Assembly (NCBI RefSeq): GCF_030294945.1
Contig: NZ_AP018448.1
Coordinates: 4,618,001-4,682,000 of the forward strand
Reading direction: 5' to 3'
Source: Streptomyces graminofaciens
GTDB lineage: Bacteria; Actinomycetota; Actinomycetes; Streptomycetales; Streptomycetaceae
Length of the DNA stretch: 64,000 nucleotides
This document shows positions 1 through 8,939 of the stretch, piece by piece. The notes under the pieces are model-generated. The model was not told the origin of the DNA. It saw only the letters and a list, made by a program, of their open reading frames with translations, and searched no databases. Made by a program: the position numbers and the translations under genes. How positions within the stretch are numbered: position 1 is the stretch's first letter; each line of letters starts with the position of its first letter.

Positions 1-84
1 TCGGTCGTACCGGAATGACCGGCTCCACCGTCCTCCAATGATCCCTCGCGCTGCGCTCCCGGCTGAAGGTGGGCCAGAAAAGCG

Positions 85-109
85 AAAAACCCCTCGCGGG
101 TGCGAGAGG
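85..109 (-). terminator. Attenuator terminator upstream of an off-window gene
   Basis: Read on the minus strand, CCTCTCGC, a four-base loop ACCC and GCGAGGGG form an 8-bp stem with one G-T pair, directly followed by five T. This is a textbook intrinsic terminator. It lies about 55 bases downstream of a 16-codon leader ORF carrying tandem Ile codons, so it is read as the terminator of a transcription attenuator for a gene beyond the left edge. U-tracts are uncommon in Streptomyces terminators, which strengthens the call. Confidence 0.8.
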
Positions 110-164
110 TCTGCGCGCGGGTCGAGAACGACGGTGTCCGCCCGTACCTGGTCGTACGTGGCGG

Positions 165-215
165 TCACTGCGGACCGGCGCGCCTGCTGCCAATAATCGT
201 GGCGAACGAGAGCAC
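165..215 (-). CDS. Leader peptide of a branched-chain amino acid attenuator (16 aa)
   Basis: A GTG-initiated ORF of 16 codons reads M-L-S-F-A-T-I-I-G-S-R-R-A-G-P-Q. Its two adjacent Ile codons are both ATT (192-197), a rare codon in such GC-rich DNA. It ends about 55 bases before an intrinsic terminator and has no long coding role. Ribosome stalling at the Ile codons under Ile shortage would favour an antiterminator and read-through. No Shine-Dalgarno is seen; a CAGACT -10-like hexamer 6 nt upstream suggests a leaderless transcript. The regulated gene is off the left edge. A gene such as cimA or leuA fits the context, but this is inference. Confidence 0.7.
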   Translation of the reverse strand: MLSFATIIGSRRAGPQ

Positions 216-371
216 GGGGGCAGTCTGGCACAGACCGGCCCCGTGCTCACCGTCCGTCTCAGGATACGAACAGCACAGTGACCACCGGATCACCGAAAGT
301 GGCGTACGAACACGTCCGCGACGCCGTGGGAGTACGCGCTCCGGCGGCCCCCACTGATGACGCGGACACCC

Positions 372-408
372 AAAAGGGCCGCCACGGACGCGGTGTCCAT
401 GGCGGCCC
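372..408 (-). terminator. Intrinsic terminator of ilvE
   Basis: Seventeen bases past the ilvE stop, the minus strand carries two 14-base arms (395-408 and 376-389) that pair with a single G-T wobble around a 5-base loop, followed by TTTT. This is a strong rho-independent terminator separating ilvE from the downstream attenuator unit. Confidence 0.85.
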
Positions 409-425
409 CGAAGGAGAGGTGGTGC

Positions 426-1514
426 CTAGCCCAGCTTGTGCATCCAGCCGTGCTTGTCCTCGGCCGTGCCGCGCTGGATGTCGAGCAGCGCCTGGCGGAG
501 CTTCAGCGTGACCTCGCCGGGCTCGCCGCCCGCCTGCTGCCACTCGGCGTTCGCGCGCTTGACCGTGCCGACCGGGGTGATCACGGCCGCCGTGCCGCAG
601 GCGAAGACCTCGGTGAGGGTGCCGTTCTCGGCGTCGGTCTGCCACTGGTCGATGGAGACGCGGCCCTCCTCGGAGGTGTAGCCGAGGTCGCGGGCGACGG
701 TGAGGAGCGAGTCGCGGGTGACGCCCTCCAGGATGGAGCCCGTCAGCGAGGGGGTGACGATCCTGTCGCCGTACACGAAGTACAGGTTCATGCCGCCGAG
801 TTCCTCGATCCACTTGTGCTCGACCGCGTCGAGGTAGCAGACCTGGTCGCAGCCCTTGGCGGCGGCCTCCGCCTGGGCGAGGAGGGACGCGGCGTAGTTG
901 CCGCCCGTCTTGGCGTCGCCCATGCCGCCGGGGACGGCGCGGACACGGTCCTCGGAGAGCCAGATGGAGACGGGCTTCACGCCGCCGGGGAAGTAGGCGC
1001 CGGCCGGGGAGGCGATGACCAGGAAGAGGTACTCGTTGGCGGGCTTCACGCCCAGGCCGACCTCGGTCGCGATCATGAACGGGCGCAGATAGAGGGACTC
1101 CTCGCCACCGTGCGCCGGGACCCAGGCCCTGTCCTGCGCCACCAGCGCGTCGCACGCCTCGATGAACGTCTCGACCGGCAGCTCCGGCATGCCCAGCCGG
1201 TGGGCGGAGGACTGGAAGCGCCTGGCGTTCTTCTCCGGGCGGAAGATGGCGACGGATCCGTCGGGCTGCCGGTAGGCCTTGAGGCCCTCGAAGATCTCCT
1301 GGGCGTAGTGCAGGACCATCGTCGCCGGGTCGAGGGAGATCGGCGCGTACGGAACGAGCTGGCCGTCGTGCCAGCCGCGGCCCTCGGTCCACTTGATGAC
1401 GACCATGTGGTCGGTGAAGTGGCGGCCGAAGCCGGGGTTGGCCAGGATCGCCTCGCGCTCGGAGTCGGAGAGCGGGCTGGAGGAGGGCTTGAGCTCGATC
1501 GTGGGCGTCGTCAT
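426..1514 (-). CDS. ilvE: Branched-chain amino acid aminotransferase
   Basis: A 362-residue PLP enzyme of fold type IV that transfers amino groups between Leu, Ile or Val and 2-oxoglutarate, the last step of branched-chain amino acid synthesis, in the cytoplasm. The PLP lysine is expected in the [11 protein letters not shown] motif, and the later LGGMNLYFV and [15 protein letters not shown] segments are typical of the long bacterial BCAT class. The ATG at 1514 is preceded by GAAGGAC; the reading frame stays open upstream to 2246 but that part looks non-coding. It lies 275 bases downstream of leuB on the same strand, with its own likely promoter and a strong terminator after it. Confidence 0.96.
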   Translation of the reverse strand: MTTPTIELKPSSSPLSDSEREAILANPGFGRHFTDHMVVIKWTEGRGWHDGQLVPYAPISLDPATMVLHYAQEIFEGLKAYRQPDGSVAIFRPEKNARRFQSSAHRLGMPELPVETFIEACDALVAQDRAWVPAHGGEESLYLRPFMIATEVGLGVKPANEYLFLVIASPAGAYFPGGVKPVSIWLSEDRVRAVPGGMGDAKTGGNYAASLLAQAEAAAKGCDQVCYLDAVEHKWIEELGGMNLYFVYGDRIVTPSLTGSILEGVTRDSLLTVARDLGYTSEEGRVSIDQWQTDAENGTLTEVFACGTAAVITPVGTVKRANAEWQQAGGEPGEVTLKLRQALLDIQRGTAEDKHGWMHKLG

Positions 1515-1625
1515 GAGTGGTTGTCCTTCACCGGTTTGTGTGTGACGGGCCGCGCTCACATCCGTACTGCCGGTCGCCAGTGTTAGGACGTCCGAGCATT
1601 CCCTCATTCCGCGGCATCTCGTTCG

Positions 1626-1631
1626 ATTATC
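1626..1631 (-). promoter_or_regulatory. Candidate -10 element for ilvE
   Basis: The minus strand reads GATAAT in an otherwise very GC-rich leuB-ilvE spacer, about 112 bases upstream of the ilvE start. No convincing -35 hexamer is visible. Inferred from composition and position only. Confidence 0.35.
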
Positions 1632-1711
1632 GCCCGGCCGGGGGCGTGGACGAAACAGGGATGACCGTGGACGAAAGCGGTGTGATGTGCGGCCCAGTGG
1701 ATGATGGTGGC

Positions 1712-1742
1712 ACCCGGCGGGGACATGCGGAAGCCGCCGGGT
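1712..1742 (-). terminator. Hairpin after leuB
   Basis: ACCCGGCGG and CCGCCGGGT form a perfect 9-bp stem about 50 bases past the leuB stop. There is no U-tract, which is usual for Streptomyces terminators. Likely terminates leuB. Confidence 0.45.
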
Positions 1743-1789
1743 ACCAGGAGGACCCGACGGCTTCGAAAGATTTCGAGTGGCGCGGCAGG

Positions 1790-2833
1790 TCAGCCGGCTA
1801 CTCGTACGACGAGGGCGTCGCCGATCTCCTCGGTCGAGCGAGCGGGCTTGCCCACGCGCTCGGCGAGGTCGGCGGAGACGGCCTCCTCGATGCGGGCGGC
1901 CTCGGCCTCGTAGCCGAGGTGGCGCAGGAGCAGCGCGACGGACAGGACCGTGGCGGAGGGGTCGGCCTTGCCCTGGCCGGCGATGTCCGGGGCCGAGCCG
2001 TGGACGGGCTCGAACATGGACGGGAACTCGCCGCTCGGGTTGATGTTGCCGGAGGCGGCGACGCCGATGCCGCCGGAGACGGCCGCGGCGAGGTCGGTGA
2101 TGATGTCGCCGAAGAGGTTGTCGGTGACGATCACGTCGAAGCGCTCGGGCTGCGTGACCAGGTAGATGGTCGCCGCGTCCACGTGCATGTACTCGGTGGT
2201 GACCTCGGGGAACTCCTCGGCCACCTTGTTGAAGATGTTGGTCCACAGGTGACCCGCGAAGGTCAGCACGTTGTTCTTGTGGATCAGCGCGAGCTTCTTG
2301 CGGGGGCGGGCCTGGGCGCGGGCGAAGGCGTCGCGGACCACGCGCTCGACACCGAAGGCCGTGTTCACGGAGACCTCGGTGGCGACCTCCTGCGGGGTGC
2401 CCTTGCGGATCGTGCCGCCGTTGCCGGTGTACGGGCCCTCGGTGCCCTCACGGACCACGACGAAGTCGATCTGCGGCTCGCCGGCCAGCGGGGTGGCGAC
2501 ACCCGGGAGCAGCTTCGACGGACGCAGGTTGACGTGGTGGTCGAAGAGGAAGCGGAGCTTCAGCAGGAAGCCGCGCTCCAGGACGCCGGACGGGACGGAC
2601 GGGTCGCCGATCGCGCCGAGCAGGATCGCGTCGTGCTGCTTGAGGGCCTCGGCGTCCGCGTCGGTGAGGGTCTCACCGGTGGCGTGGTAGCGCTTGGCGC
2701 CGAAGTCGTACTCCTTGGTCTCCAGCTTCACATCCTGCGGAAGGACGGCGGAGAGGACCTTGAGACCCTGGGCCACGACTTCCTGACCGATGCCGTCACC
2801 GGGGATCACTGCGAGATTGAGGCTGCGAGACAT
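1790..2833 (-). CDS. leuB: 3-isopropylmalate dehydrogenase
   Basis: A 347-residue enzyme that oxidatively decarboxylates 3-isopropylmalate with NAD+ and a divalent metal in leucine synthesis. The N-terminus carries the [12 protein letters not shown] motif; [14 protein letters not shown] and the substrate/NAD loop [19 protein letters not shown] are all present. The start is taken at ATG 2833, just before [13 protein letters not shown]; a GTG at 2842 in frame sits closer to AAGGAG and is an alternative that would add three residues. It is upstream of ilvE on the same strand, probably a separate unit. leuA, leuC and leuD are not in the window. Confidence 0.96.
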   Translation of the reverse strand: MSRSLNLAVIPGDGIGQEVVAQGLKVLSAVLPQDVKLETKEYDFGAKRYHATGETLTDADAEALKQHDAILLGAIGDPSVPSGVLERGFLLKLRFLFDHHVNLRPSKLLPGVATPLAGEPQIDFVVVREGTEGPYTGNGGTIRKGTPQEVATEVSVNTAFGVERVVRDAFARAQARPRKKLALIHKNNVLTFAGHLWTNIFNKVAEEFPEVTTEYMHVDAATIYLVTQPERFDVIVTDNLFGDIITDLAAAVSGGIGVAASGNINPSGEFPSMFEPVHGSAPDIAGQGKADPSATVLSVALLLRHLGYEAEAARIEEAVSADLAERVGKPARSTEEIGDALVVRVAG

Positions 2834-3000
2834 GTTCGGCACCGTACTCCTTGTCCCATGGGATGACATGCCTTGTCCGCGATACGGACGCCCGGGCGGG
2901 TGACTCCTCGTCGTCGGGACGCCGCGACAGCGCCGACACGTCGCCGCCCGTTCACCCGTACGTTTGGCGGGTGTTGGGATTCGCTGGGAAGTTCTTCGTC

Positions 3001-4575
3001 ATGGACCTTCCCGACTTCGGCATCCCGCCGCAGCTCGCGCGCCGGATGAGCATGGCCGAGCAGCACGAGTACCTGCGTACGAAGCTGACGCGACGCCGCA
3101 CGCTGGTGACGGCGGGCTCGTTCGCGGCGACCGGGCTGCTGACCGGCTGCGGCGGCTCCGGTTCGTCGGGCTCGCCCCGCTCGACGACCTCGGCGCCGTC
3201 GCCCGCGACCTCCAAGGTGCCCGGCTCGGCCGCCGCCCCCTTCGGCCGCCACCTCGCGTTCGGCGCGGACCCCAAGCGGCAGATGCGGGTCTCCTGGCAG
3301 GTGCCGGCCGCGGTGCGGAAGCCGTACGTACGGGTGGGGCTCAAGCCCGAGGAGCTGAGCCTGAGGATCGCGGCGGAGGTCCGCGATCTGCACACGCCGG
3401 GCGTCGAGGGCGTGCGGCTCGAACTGGAGCAGTACTACGTGCACGCGGCCCTGGACGGTCTGCGCCCCGGCACGACGTATTACTACGGCGTCGGCCACGA
3501 GGGCTTCGACCCCACCTCCCCGGGTCACCGCTCGACCATCGGCTCCTTCCGGACGGCACCGGCCGCGCCCGAGAGGTTCGTGTTCACCGCGTTCGGCGAC
3601 CAGGGTGTCGGCAAGGCCGCCGCCGCGAACGACCATGTGATCCTCCGCCAGGAGCCCGCCTTCCATCTCCACGCGGGCGACATCTGCTACGCGGACGGCA
3701 ACGGCAAGGGCCTGAAGTCGGACGGCTACGACCCCGGTTTCTGGGATCTGTTCCTCAAGCAGAACGAGGTGGTGGCCAGGTCCGTGCCCTGGATGGTGAC
3801 GACCGGCAACCACGACATGGAGGCCTGGTACTCACCGGACGGCTACGGCGGCCAGCTCGCCCGCTGGTCCCTGCCGGACAGCGGCTTCGACCCGCGCTCG
3901 GCGCCGGGGGTGTACGCGTTCACGTACGGCAACGTGGGCTTCGTGGCGCTGGACGCGAACGACGTGTCGTACGAGATCCCCGCCAACCTCGGCTACACGG
4001 ACGGACGGCAGACGAAGTGGCTGGACAGGAAGCTGGGTGAGCTGAGGGCGTCGAAGACGGTCGACTTCGTCGTGGTCTTCTTCCACCACTGCGCCTACTC
4101 GACCTCCTCGCACGCCTCCGACGGCGGTGTCCGCGCCCAGTGGCTGCCGCTGTTCGCGAAGCACGAGGTGGACCTGGTGATCAACGGCCACAACCACGTC
4201 TACGAGCGCACCGACGCCATCAGGAAGGGCGGGGTGGGCAGGGCGGTGCCGATCGGCGCGTCGACCGACCCGACGCGGGACGGGATCGTGTACGTCACGG
4301 CGGGCGGCGGCGGCCGGGACCTGTACGGCTTCCCGCAGGGCGTGAAGGAGAGCTACGAGGGGCATGTCACGCGGCACGACGCGGTGGACACCTTCGCGTG
4401 GACGAAGTCACGGAGGTCGAAGGCGGAGACCGTGGAGTGGTCGCGGGTGCGCTACCGGGGCTTCTCCCTGCTCTCGGTGGAGGCGGAGAGCGGCACGCGC
4501 CCGTCCCTGAAGGTCTCGGCGCTGAACCAGAACGGCAAGCGCATCGACCACTTCGAGGTGCGGCGCGGCGCGTGA
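3001..4575 (+). CDS. Secreted metallophosphoesterase (purple acid phosphatase type)
   Basis: A 524-residue exported protein. Residues about 27-45 form a twin-arginine-like signal (TRRRTLVTAGSF) ending in a lipobox LTGC, so it is probably a Tat lipoprotein anchored outside the membrane. It is followed by a Ser/Gly-rich linker, a fibronectin-like purple acid phosphatase N-domain and a calcineurin-like fold. Metal-binding motifs visible are AFGDQG, HAGDICY, TGNHDME, FFHHCAY and INGHNHVYER, which fit a dinuclear metal phosphoesterase. The start ATG 3001 has GGGAAG nine bases upstream. Likely releases phosphate outside the cell; the substrate is unknown. It diverges from leuB. Confidence 0.88.
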   Translation: MDLPDFGIPPQLARRMSMAEQHEYLRTKLTRRRTLVTAGSFAATGLLTGCGGSGSSGSPRSTTSAPSPATSKVPGSAAAPFGRHLAFGADPKRQMRVSWQVPAAVRKPYVRVGLKPEELSLRIAAEVRDLHTPGVEGVRLELEQYYVHAALDGLRPGTTYYYGVGHEGFDPTSPGHRSTIGSFRTAPAAPERFVFTAFGDQGVGKAAAANDHVILRQEPAFHLHAGDICYADGNGKGLKSDGYDPGFWDLFLKQNEVVARSVPWMVTTGNHDMEAWYSPDGYGGQLARWSLPDSGFDPRSAPGVYAFTYGNVGFVALDANDVSYEIPANLGYTDGRQTKWLDRKLGELRASKTVDFVVVFFHHCAYSTSSHASDGGVRAQWLPLFAKHEVDLVINGHNHVYERTDAIRKGGVGRAVPIGASTDPTRDGIVYVTAGGGGRDLYGFPQGVKESYEGHVTRHDAVDTFAWTKSRRSKAETVEWSRVRYRGFSLLSVEAESGTRPSLKVSALNQNGKRIDHFEVRRGA

Positions 4576-4589
4576 GGCTCACGGCCGCA

Positions 4590-4609
4590 CCGCACCCCGG
4601 CGGGTGCGG
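4590..4609 (+). terminator. Bidirectional hairpin between convergent genes
   Basis: CCGCACCC, loop CGGC and GGGTGCGG form a perfect 8-bp stem between the stops of the phosphatase gene and the convergent 46-residue small gene. It probably terminates both. Confidence 0.6.
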
Positions 4610-4639
4610 CTCCCGGCAAGTGGTGGTGGTACGGCGGGC

Positions 4640-4780
4640 TCAGTGGCCTGTGTGGCCCGTGGATCCGCCGTTGTCCCTGCGGTCCAGGGCGCGCTGGAGC
4701 GCGGCGGCGGCGTTCTTGCGGTCTGACTCGCTCGTCCGGGAAACGTGACGGACGCGGCGGCGGACGGTCGTCTCGGCCAT
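4640..4780 (-). CDS. Small basic protein, 46 aa, unknown function
   Basis: An ATG ORF of 46 codons begins MAETTVRRRVRHVSRTSES and ends GGSTGHTGH. It has a good Shine-Dalgarno (GAAGGAG) nine bases upstream of the ATG. The Arg-rich N-terminal half and the segment NAAAALQRALDRRD, likely a helix, suggest a small soluble or nucleic-acid-associated protein. No known domain was recognised. It lies convergent with the phosphatase gene and is divergent from the next small gene. The RBS and GC-rich codon third positions support it being real. Confidence 0.6.
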   Translation of the reverse strand: MAETTVRRRVRHVSRTSESDRKNAAAALQRALDRRDNGGSTGHTGH

Positions 4781-5099
4781 GGGGGATCGACTCCTTCGAG
4801 AAATCCGGGAGTGCGGAAAAAGGGCGGGTTACGAGACGCCGGAAGGGGCGGGGAGCGGGGCCGCAGGGGTTGCCTGCCTCGGGCTCCGGCTCACGACCGC
4901 CATTCGCTTGATCGAGCGAGACGTTCGGCTCCTACAAAGCTAAGCGAGGACCGCGCATCTGTCTCCACAATTACTCGGACTTCCTACTATCTGAGACGGT
5001 GGATTGGGTCACACGGCTCTGACCTGCGCTGATCGTCCACACGACTGATCCTCCGCGCAGCAGGCGACCTCGGGAGCCGACAGCGGGAACGGTGAGGTC

Positions 5100-5306
5100 A
5101 TGAGCGACGCGAACAAGGCCCTCCTCGAAGGCGGCCCGAGTGATCTGCCCGACCGGATCGTCCCGATCACGACAGCCGGAGCTGATCTGAAGATCGAGCT
5201 GCGCAACGGCTACGAGCACTTCAGGGCGACCTCCCGCCACTCGGACACTCCGGAGGGCCGGCTTCCCGTGTACGAGTGGTGGGAGCGGACGGAGATGGCC
5301 GGGTAG
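5100..5306 (+). CDS. DUF5988-like small protein, 68 aa
   Basis: A 68-residue acidic protein with the pattern GGPSDLPDRIV, then NGYEHFRA and a C-terminal LPVYEWWERTEMAG, resembling the DUF5988 family of Streptomyces small proteins of unknown function. No signal peptide or membrane segment is seen. GAGG lies only two bases before the ATG, so translation initiation may be unusual or the start slightly different. Its stop lies one base from the end of the convergent hydrolase gene. The AT-richer 4910-5000 stretch upstream probably holds promoters for this gene and the divergent 46-aa gene. Confidence 0.65.
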   Translation: MSDANKALLEGGPSDLPDRIVPITTAGADLKIELRNGYEHFRATSRHSDTPEGRLPVYEWWERTEMAG

Positions 5307-5307
5307 C

Positions 5308-6177
5308 TCACCGCAGCGCCGCCGCCACCGCCTCCCCGAAGCCCCTCGGGTCGTCGGTCCACACCATGTGCCCCGCGTCCGGCAGCACCACCCGGCGCAC
5401 GCGCGGCAGGGCCCGCTCCAGGGAGTCCACGGCGGAACGGGGCCTGATGTCGTGGGCGCCGTCGACGATCAGCACGGGCACGTCCAGGTCCTGGCAGGCG
5501 GCGTAGAGCTCGGGTGTGCCGCAGTCGCGCCCGCGTTCGCCGTCGAGGCCCCGGTGGCACTCGTGGTTGATCCCGAACCAGGGGTCGGCCATCCGTCCGG
5601 CGTGCTCCGGTGCCCGTTCGCGGTCCTCGAACTCGGCCGACCACTGGAGCACCGACCACTCCCGCTCCTCCGCCGCCGAGCGCACGGACCGGTCCGCCAA
5701 CTCCCGCCAGCGGGCGAGCCGTTCGGGATGCTCACCGAGCCGGGCGAGGAGGTTGTCCTCGAAGGCGTCGCGCCAGCCGGAGTCGGGCCCGATGCCGGTA
5801 CCGGCCACGTACACCAGCCCGCTCACCCGCTCCGGGTGCGCGAGCGCGTAGTCCAGCGCGAGGTGCGCGCCCCAGGAGTGGCCGAGCAGGTGCATCCGGT
5901 CCAGCCCGAAGTGCCGTCGTACGGCGTCGAGATCGGCGACGGACCGGTCGCTCGTCCACGGTCCGGCGGACCCCTCCGAACGCCCGCACCCGCGCTGGTC
6001 CCAGCGGACCACTGTGGCCAGGTCGTCCAGCAACCCGGCCACGTCCTCGAAGTAGTCCCACAGTCCGGGCCCGCCGTGGCACAGCACCAGGGGTTCGCCG
6101 CTGCCCGACCGCGCGGCCCACAGACGTACGCCGTCGTCGGCCACCACGGTCGGGGTCTCGTTCTCCGTCCGCGTCAT
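5308..6177 (-). CDS. Alpha/beta hydrolase (proline iminopeptidase-like)
   Basis: A 289-residue alpha/beta hydrolase. The oxyanion region LCHGGPGLWDYF, the RWDQRGCGRSEG segment, the nucleophile elbow GHSWGAHL, the acid residue in VDGAHDIRP and the histidine in LPDAGHMVW make a full catalytic triad. HGGPG and GCGRS are typical of proline iminopeptidases (peptidase family S33), so it may release N-terminal proline. Related esterases cannot be excluded. A proline-releasing peptidase next to proline catabolism genes would make sense, but that link is inference. There is no Shine-Dalgarno; CACACT upstream of the ATG suggests a leaderless mRNA. Confidence 0.85.
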   Translation of the reverse strand: MTRTENETPTVVADDGVRLWAARSGSGEPLVLCHGGPGLWDYFEDVAGLLDDLATVVRWDQRGCGRSEGSAGPWTSDRSVADLDAVRRHFGLDRMHLLGHSWGAHLALDYALAHPERVSGLVYVAGTGIGPDSGWRDAFEDNLLARLGEHPERLARWRELADRSVRSAAEEREWSVLQWSAEFEDRERAPEHAGRMADPWFGINHECHRGLDGERGRDCGTPELYAACQDLDVPVLIVDGAHDIRPRSAVDSLERALPRVRRVVLPDAGHMVWTDDPRGFGEAVAAALR

Positions 6178-6202
6178 GGGGGCAGTGTGCCCCGGTGACG
6201 GG

Positions 6203-7834
6203 TCAGCCCATGTGCGGGTACGTGTAGTCCGTCGGCGGGACCAGGGTCTCCTTGATGGCGCGGGTGAGTGTCCAGCGAAGGAGGTTCTGGGGGGCGCCCG
6301 CCTTGTCGTTGGTGCCGGAGGCGCGGCCGCCGCCGAAGGGCTGCTGGCCGACGACGGCGCCGGTGGACTTGTCGTTGACGTAGAAGTTGCCGGCCGCGTA
6401 GCGGAGCTTGTCCATCGTGTACGCCGCAGCCGCGCGGTCGCCCGAGATCACGGAACCCGTCAGGGCGTAGGCGGACACCGACTCCATCTGGGTCAGCATC
6501 TCCTCGTACCGGTCGTCCTCGTAGACGTGCACGGCGAGGAACGGGCCGAAGTACTCGGTGGTGAAGACCTCGTTCTCGGGGTCGGAGCACTCGACCACGG
6601 TCGGGCGGACGAACCAGCCGACCGAGTCGTCGTACGTGCCGCCCGCGACGATCGTGCAGGCCGGGTCGGACTTGGCGCGGTCGATGGCGGCCTTGTTCTT
6701 GGCGAAGGCGCGCTCGTCGATCACGGCGCCGATGAAGTGGGAGAGGTCGGTGACGTCGCCCATGGTGATGCCGTCGACCTCGGCCGCGAACTCCTCACGG
6801 AAGCCGTCGTTCCAGAGGGAGGCGGGGATGTAGGCGCGGGAGGTCGCACTGCACTTCTGGCCCTGGTACTCGAAGGCGCCCCGGGTCAGGGCCGTCTTGA
6901 GGACCGCGCGGTCGGCGCTCGGGTGGGCGACGACGAAGTCCTTGCCGCCGGTCTCGCCGACCAGCCGGGGGTACGAGCGGTACTTCTCGATGTTGGCGCC
7001 GACCGTCTTCCACAGGTACTGGAAGGTCCTGGTCGAGCCGGTGAAGTGGATGCCGGCCAGGTCACGGTGTTCGAGGGCCACCTCGGAGACCTCGAGGCCG
7101 TCGCCGGTGACGAGGTTGATGACGCCCTTCGGCAGGCCCGCCTCCTCCAGCAACCGCATCAGCAGCACGGCGGCGTGGGTCTGCGTCGGGGACGGCTTCC
7201 ACACGACGACGTTGCCCATGAGCGCGGGGGCGGTGGGCAGGTTGCCTGCGATCGCGCTGAAGTTGAAGGGCGTGATCGCGTAGACGAAGCCCTCCAGCGG
7301 GCGGTGGTCGAGGCGGTTCCAGACGCCCGGGGAGTTGGCCGGGGGCTGCTCGGCGAGCAGGTCACGGGCGTACTTGACGTTGAAGCGCCAGAAGTCGACC
7401 AGCTCGCAGGGACAGTCGATCTCGGCCTGCTGAGCGGTCTTCGACTGGCCGAGCATGGTGGAGGCGGCCAGGGTCTCGCGCCAGGGGCCGGCGAGCAGTT
7501 CGGCGGCGCGCAGGATGATCGCGGCACGGTCGTCGAAGGACATCGCGCGCCAGGCGGGCGCGGCGGCGAGGGCCGCGTCGATCGCGTCCTGGGCGTCCTG
7601 CCGGGTGGCGTTGCGGTAGGTGCCGAGCACGGCCTGGTGGTTGTGCGGCTGGACCACGTCGAACGCGTCGCCGCCGCCCATCCGCTTCTCGCCGCCGATG
7701 GTCATCGGCAGGTCGACCGGGTTGTCGGCCAGCTCCTTGAGCTTGGTCTCCAGCCGCGCCCGTTCGGGCGAGCCGGGGGCGTAGCCGTGCACCGGCTCGT
7801 TGACGGGGGTGGGGACCTGGGTCACAGCGTCCAT
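6203..7834 (-). CDS. pruA: L-glutamate gamma-semialdehyde dehydrogenase (1-pyrroline-5-carboxylate dehydrogenase)
   Basis: A 543-residue aldehyde dehydrogenase that oxidises glutamate semialdehyde to glutamate with NAD+, the second step of proline breakdown. The general-base glutamate is in LVGETGGKD and the catalytic cysteine in YQGQKCSATSR; the length and the conserved C-terminal GGGRASGTNDKAG fit the monofunctional PruA family. It follows the proline dehydrogenase gene by 32 bases on the same strand, so the two form an operon encoding the complete proline-to-glutamate route as separate proteins rather than a fused PutA. Confidence 0.95.
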   Translation of the reverse strand: MDAVTQVPTPVNEPVHGYAPGSPERARLETKLKELADNPVDLPMTIGGEKRMGGGDAFDVVQPHNHQAVLGTYRNATRQDAQDAIDAALAAAPAWRAMSFDDRAAIILRAAELLAGPWRETLAASTMLGQSKTAQQAEIDCPCELVDFWRFNVKYARDLLAEQPPANSPGVWNRLDHRPLEGFVYAITPFNFSAIAGNLPTAPALMGNVVVWKPSPTQTHAAVLLMRLLEEAGLPKGVINLVTGDGLEVSEVALEHRDLAGIHFTGSTRTFQYLWKTVGANIEKYRSYPRLVGETGGKDFVVAHPSADRAVLKTALTRGAFEYQGQKCSATSRAYIPASLWNDGFREEFAAEVDGITMGDVTDLSHFIGAVIDERAFAKNKAAIDRAKSDPACTIVAGGTYDDSVGWFVRPTVVECSDPENEVFTTEYFGPFLAVHVYEDDRYEEMLTQMESVSAYALTGSVISGDRAAAAYTMDKLRYAAGNFYVNDKSTGAVVGQQPFGGGRASGTNDKAGAPQNLLRWTLTRAIKETLVPPTDYTYPHMG

Positions 7835-7866
7835 GGTGTCCGTAACTCCTTAGTGAGCGGTGTGGG

Positions 7867-8793
7867 TCAGCCCTTGGTGATCATGCTGCGGACGAAGAAG
7901 CGCAGGTTCGCCGGCTTCTCCGCCAGCCTCCGCATGAAGTAGCCGTACCAGTCCGTGCCGAACGCGGTGTAGACGCGCATCCGGTGGCCTTCGGCGGCGA
8001 GGCGCAGATGTTCGTCGCTTCTGATGCCGTAGAGCATCTGGAACTCGTACTCGTCGGGCTTGCGGCCGGCCCGGCGGGCCAGTTCCTGGGCGATGGAGAT
8101 GAGCCGGGGGTCGTGGGAGCCGACCATCGGGTACCCCTCCCCCGCCATGAGGATCCGCAGGATCCGCACATACGCCCTGTCGATCTGGGACTTGTGCTGG
8201 TAGGCGACGGACGCCGGCTCCTTGTACGCGCCCTTCACCAGCCGTACGCGGCTGCCGTTCGCGGCGAGGCGGCGGGCGTCGGCCTCGGTGCGGAAGAGGT
8301 AGGACTGGATGACGCAGCCGGTCTCCGGGAAGTCGCGGCGCAGTTCCTCGTGGATGGCGAACATCGAGTCGAGGGTGGTGTGGTCCTCCGCGTCGAGGGT
8401 GACCGTGGTGCCGATGGCGGCGGCGGCCTCCACGACCGGCCGGATGTTGGCGAGGGCCAGGTCGTGGCCGCCGTCCAGCGCCTGGCCGAACAGCGACAGC
8501 TTGACGGACATCTCTGCGCGCTCGCCCAGCTCCAGGTCCTTCAGCCGGTCGATCAGCTCCAGATAGGCGTCACGGGCGGCGGCGGCCTGCTCGGGGCGGG
8601 TGATGTCCTCGCCGACGACGTCCATCGTCAGCTCCAGGCCCTTGGCGGTGAGGTCCTGGACGACCGGCACGATCTGGTCGACGGTCTCACCGGGGATGAA
8701 GCGGTCGACGACCTGCTTGGTCACCGGCGCCCCCGAGACCAGACGTCGCATCCGGTCGCTGCGCGACGCGGCGAGAATCACGGGACCCAGCAC
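7867..8793 (-). CDS. Proline dehydrogenase
   Basis: A 308-residue FAD enzyme that oxidises proline to pyrroline-5-carboxylate and passes electrons to the respiratory quinone pool. It has the PutA-type barrel signatures [35 protein letters not shown] and [10 protein letters not shown]. The GTG start at 8793 is fixed by GGAGGT five bases upstream; the frame is open further upstream but has no RBS. First gene of the two-gene operon with pruA, divergent from the PucR-type regulator. Confidence 0.94.
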   Translation of the reverse strand: MLGPVILAASRSDRMRRLVSGAPVTKQVVDRFIPGETVDQIVPVVQDLTAKGLELTMDVVGEDITRPEQAAAARDAYLELIDRLKDLELGERAEMSVKLSLFGQALDGGHDLALANIRPVVEAAAAIGTTVTLDAEDHTTLDSMFAIHEELRRDFPETGCVIQSYLFRTEADARRLAANGSRVRLVKGAYKEPASVAYQHKSQIDRAYVRILRILMAGEGYPMVGSHDPRLISIAQELARRAGRKPDEYEFQMLYGIRSDEHLRLAAEGHRMRVYTAFGTDWYGYFMRRLAEKPANLRFFVRSMITKG

Positions 8794-8939
8794 GGGGCAC
8801 CTCCACAAACCAGCAGACAGGACCACCGCGAAACCTAAGGATCCCTCCGATCGTCGGCCATCGACAGCTGTCACGCATTCGTGCCGCAGATCTCAGACAG
8901 ATGTATGAAGGGCTTGCGGGAATGAGGGAGAATGCCCGG

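Noticed and set aside
1515..2246. Upstream extension of the ilvE frame by about 240 codons
   Set aside because: It overlaps leuB in another frame and lacks family similarity; the RBS supports ATG 1514.
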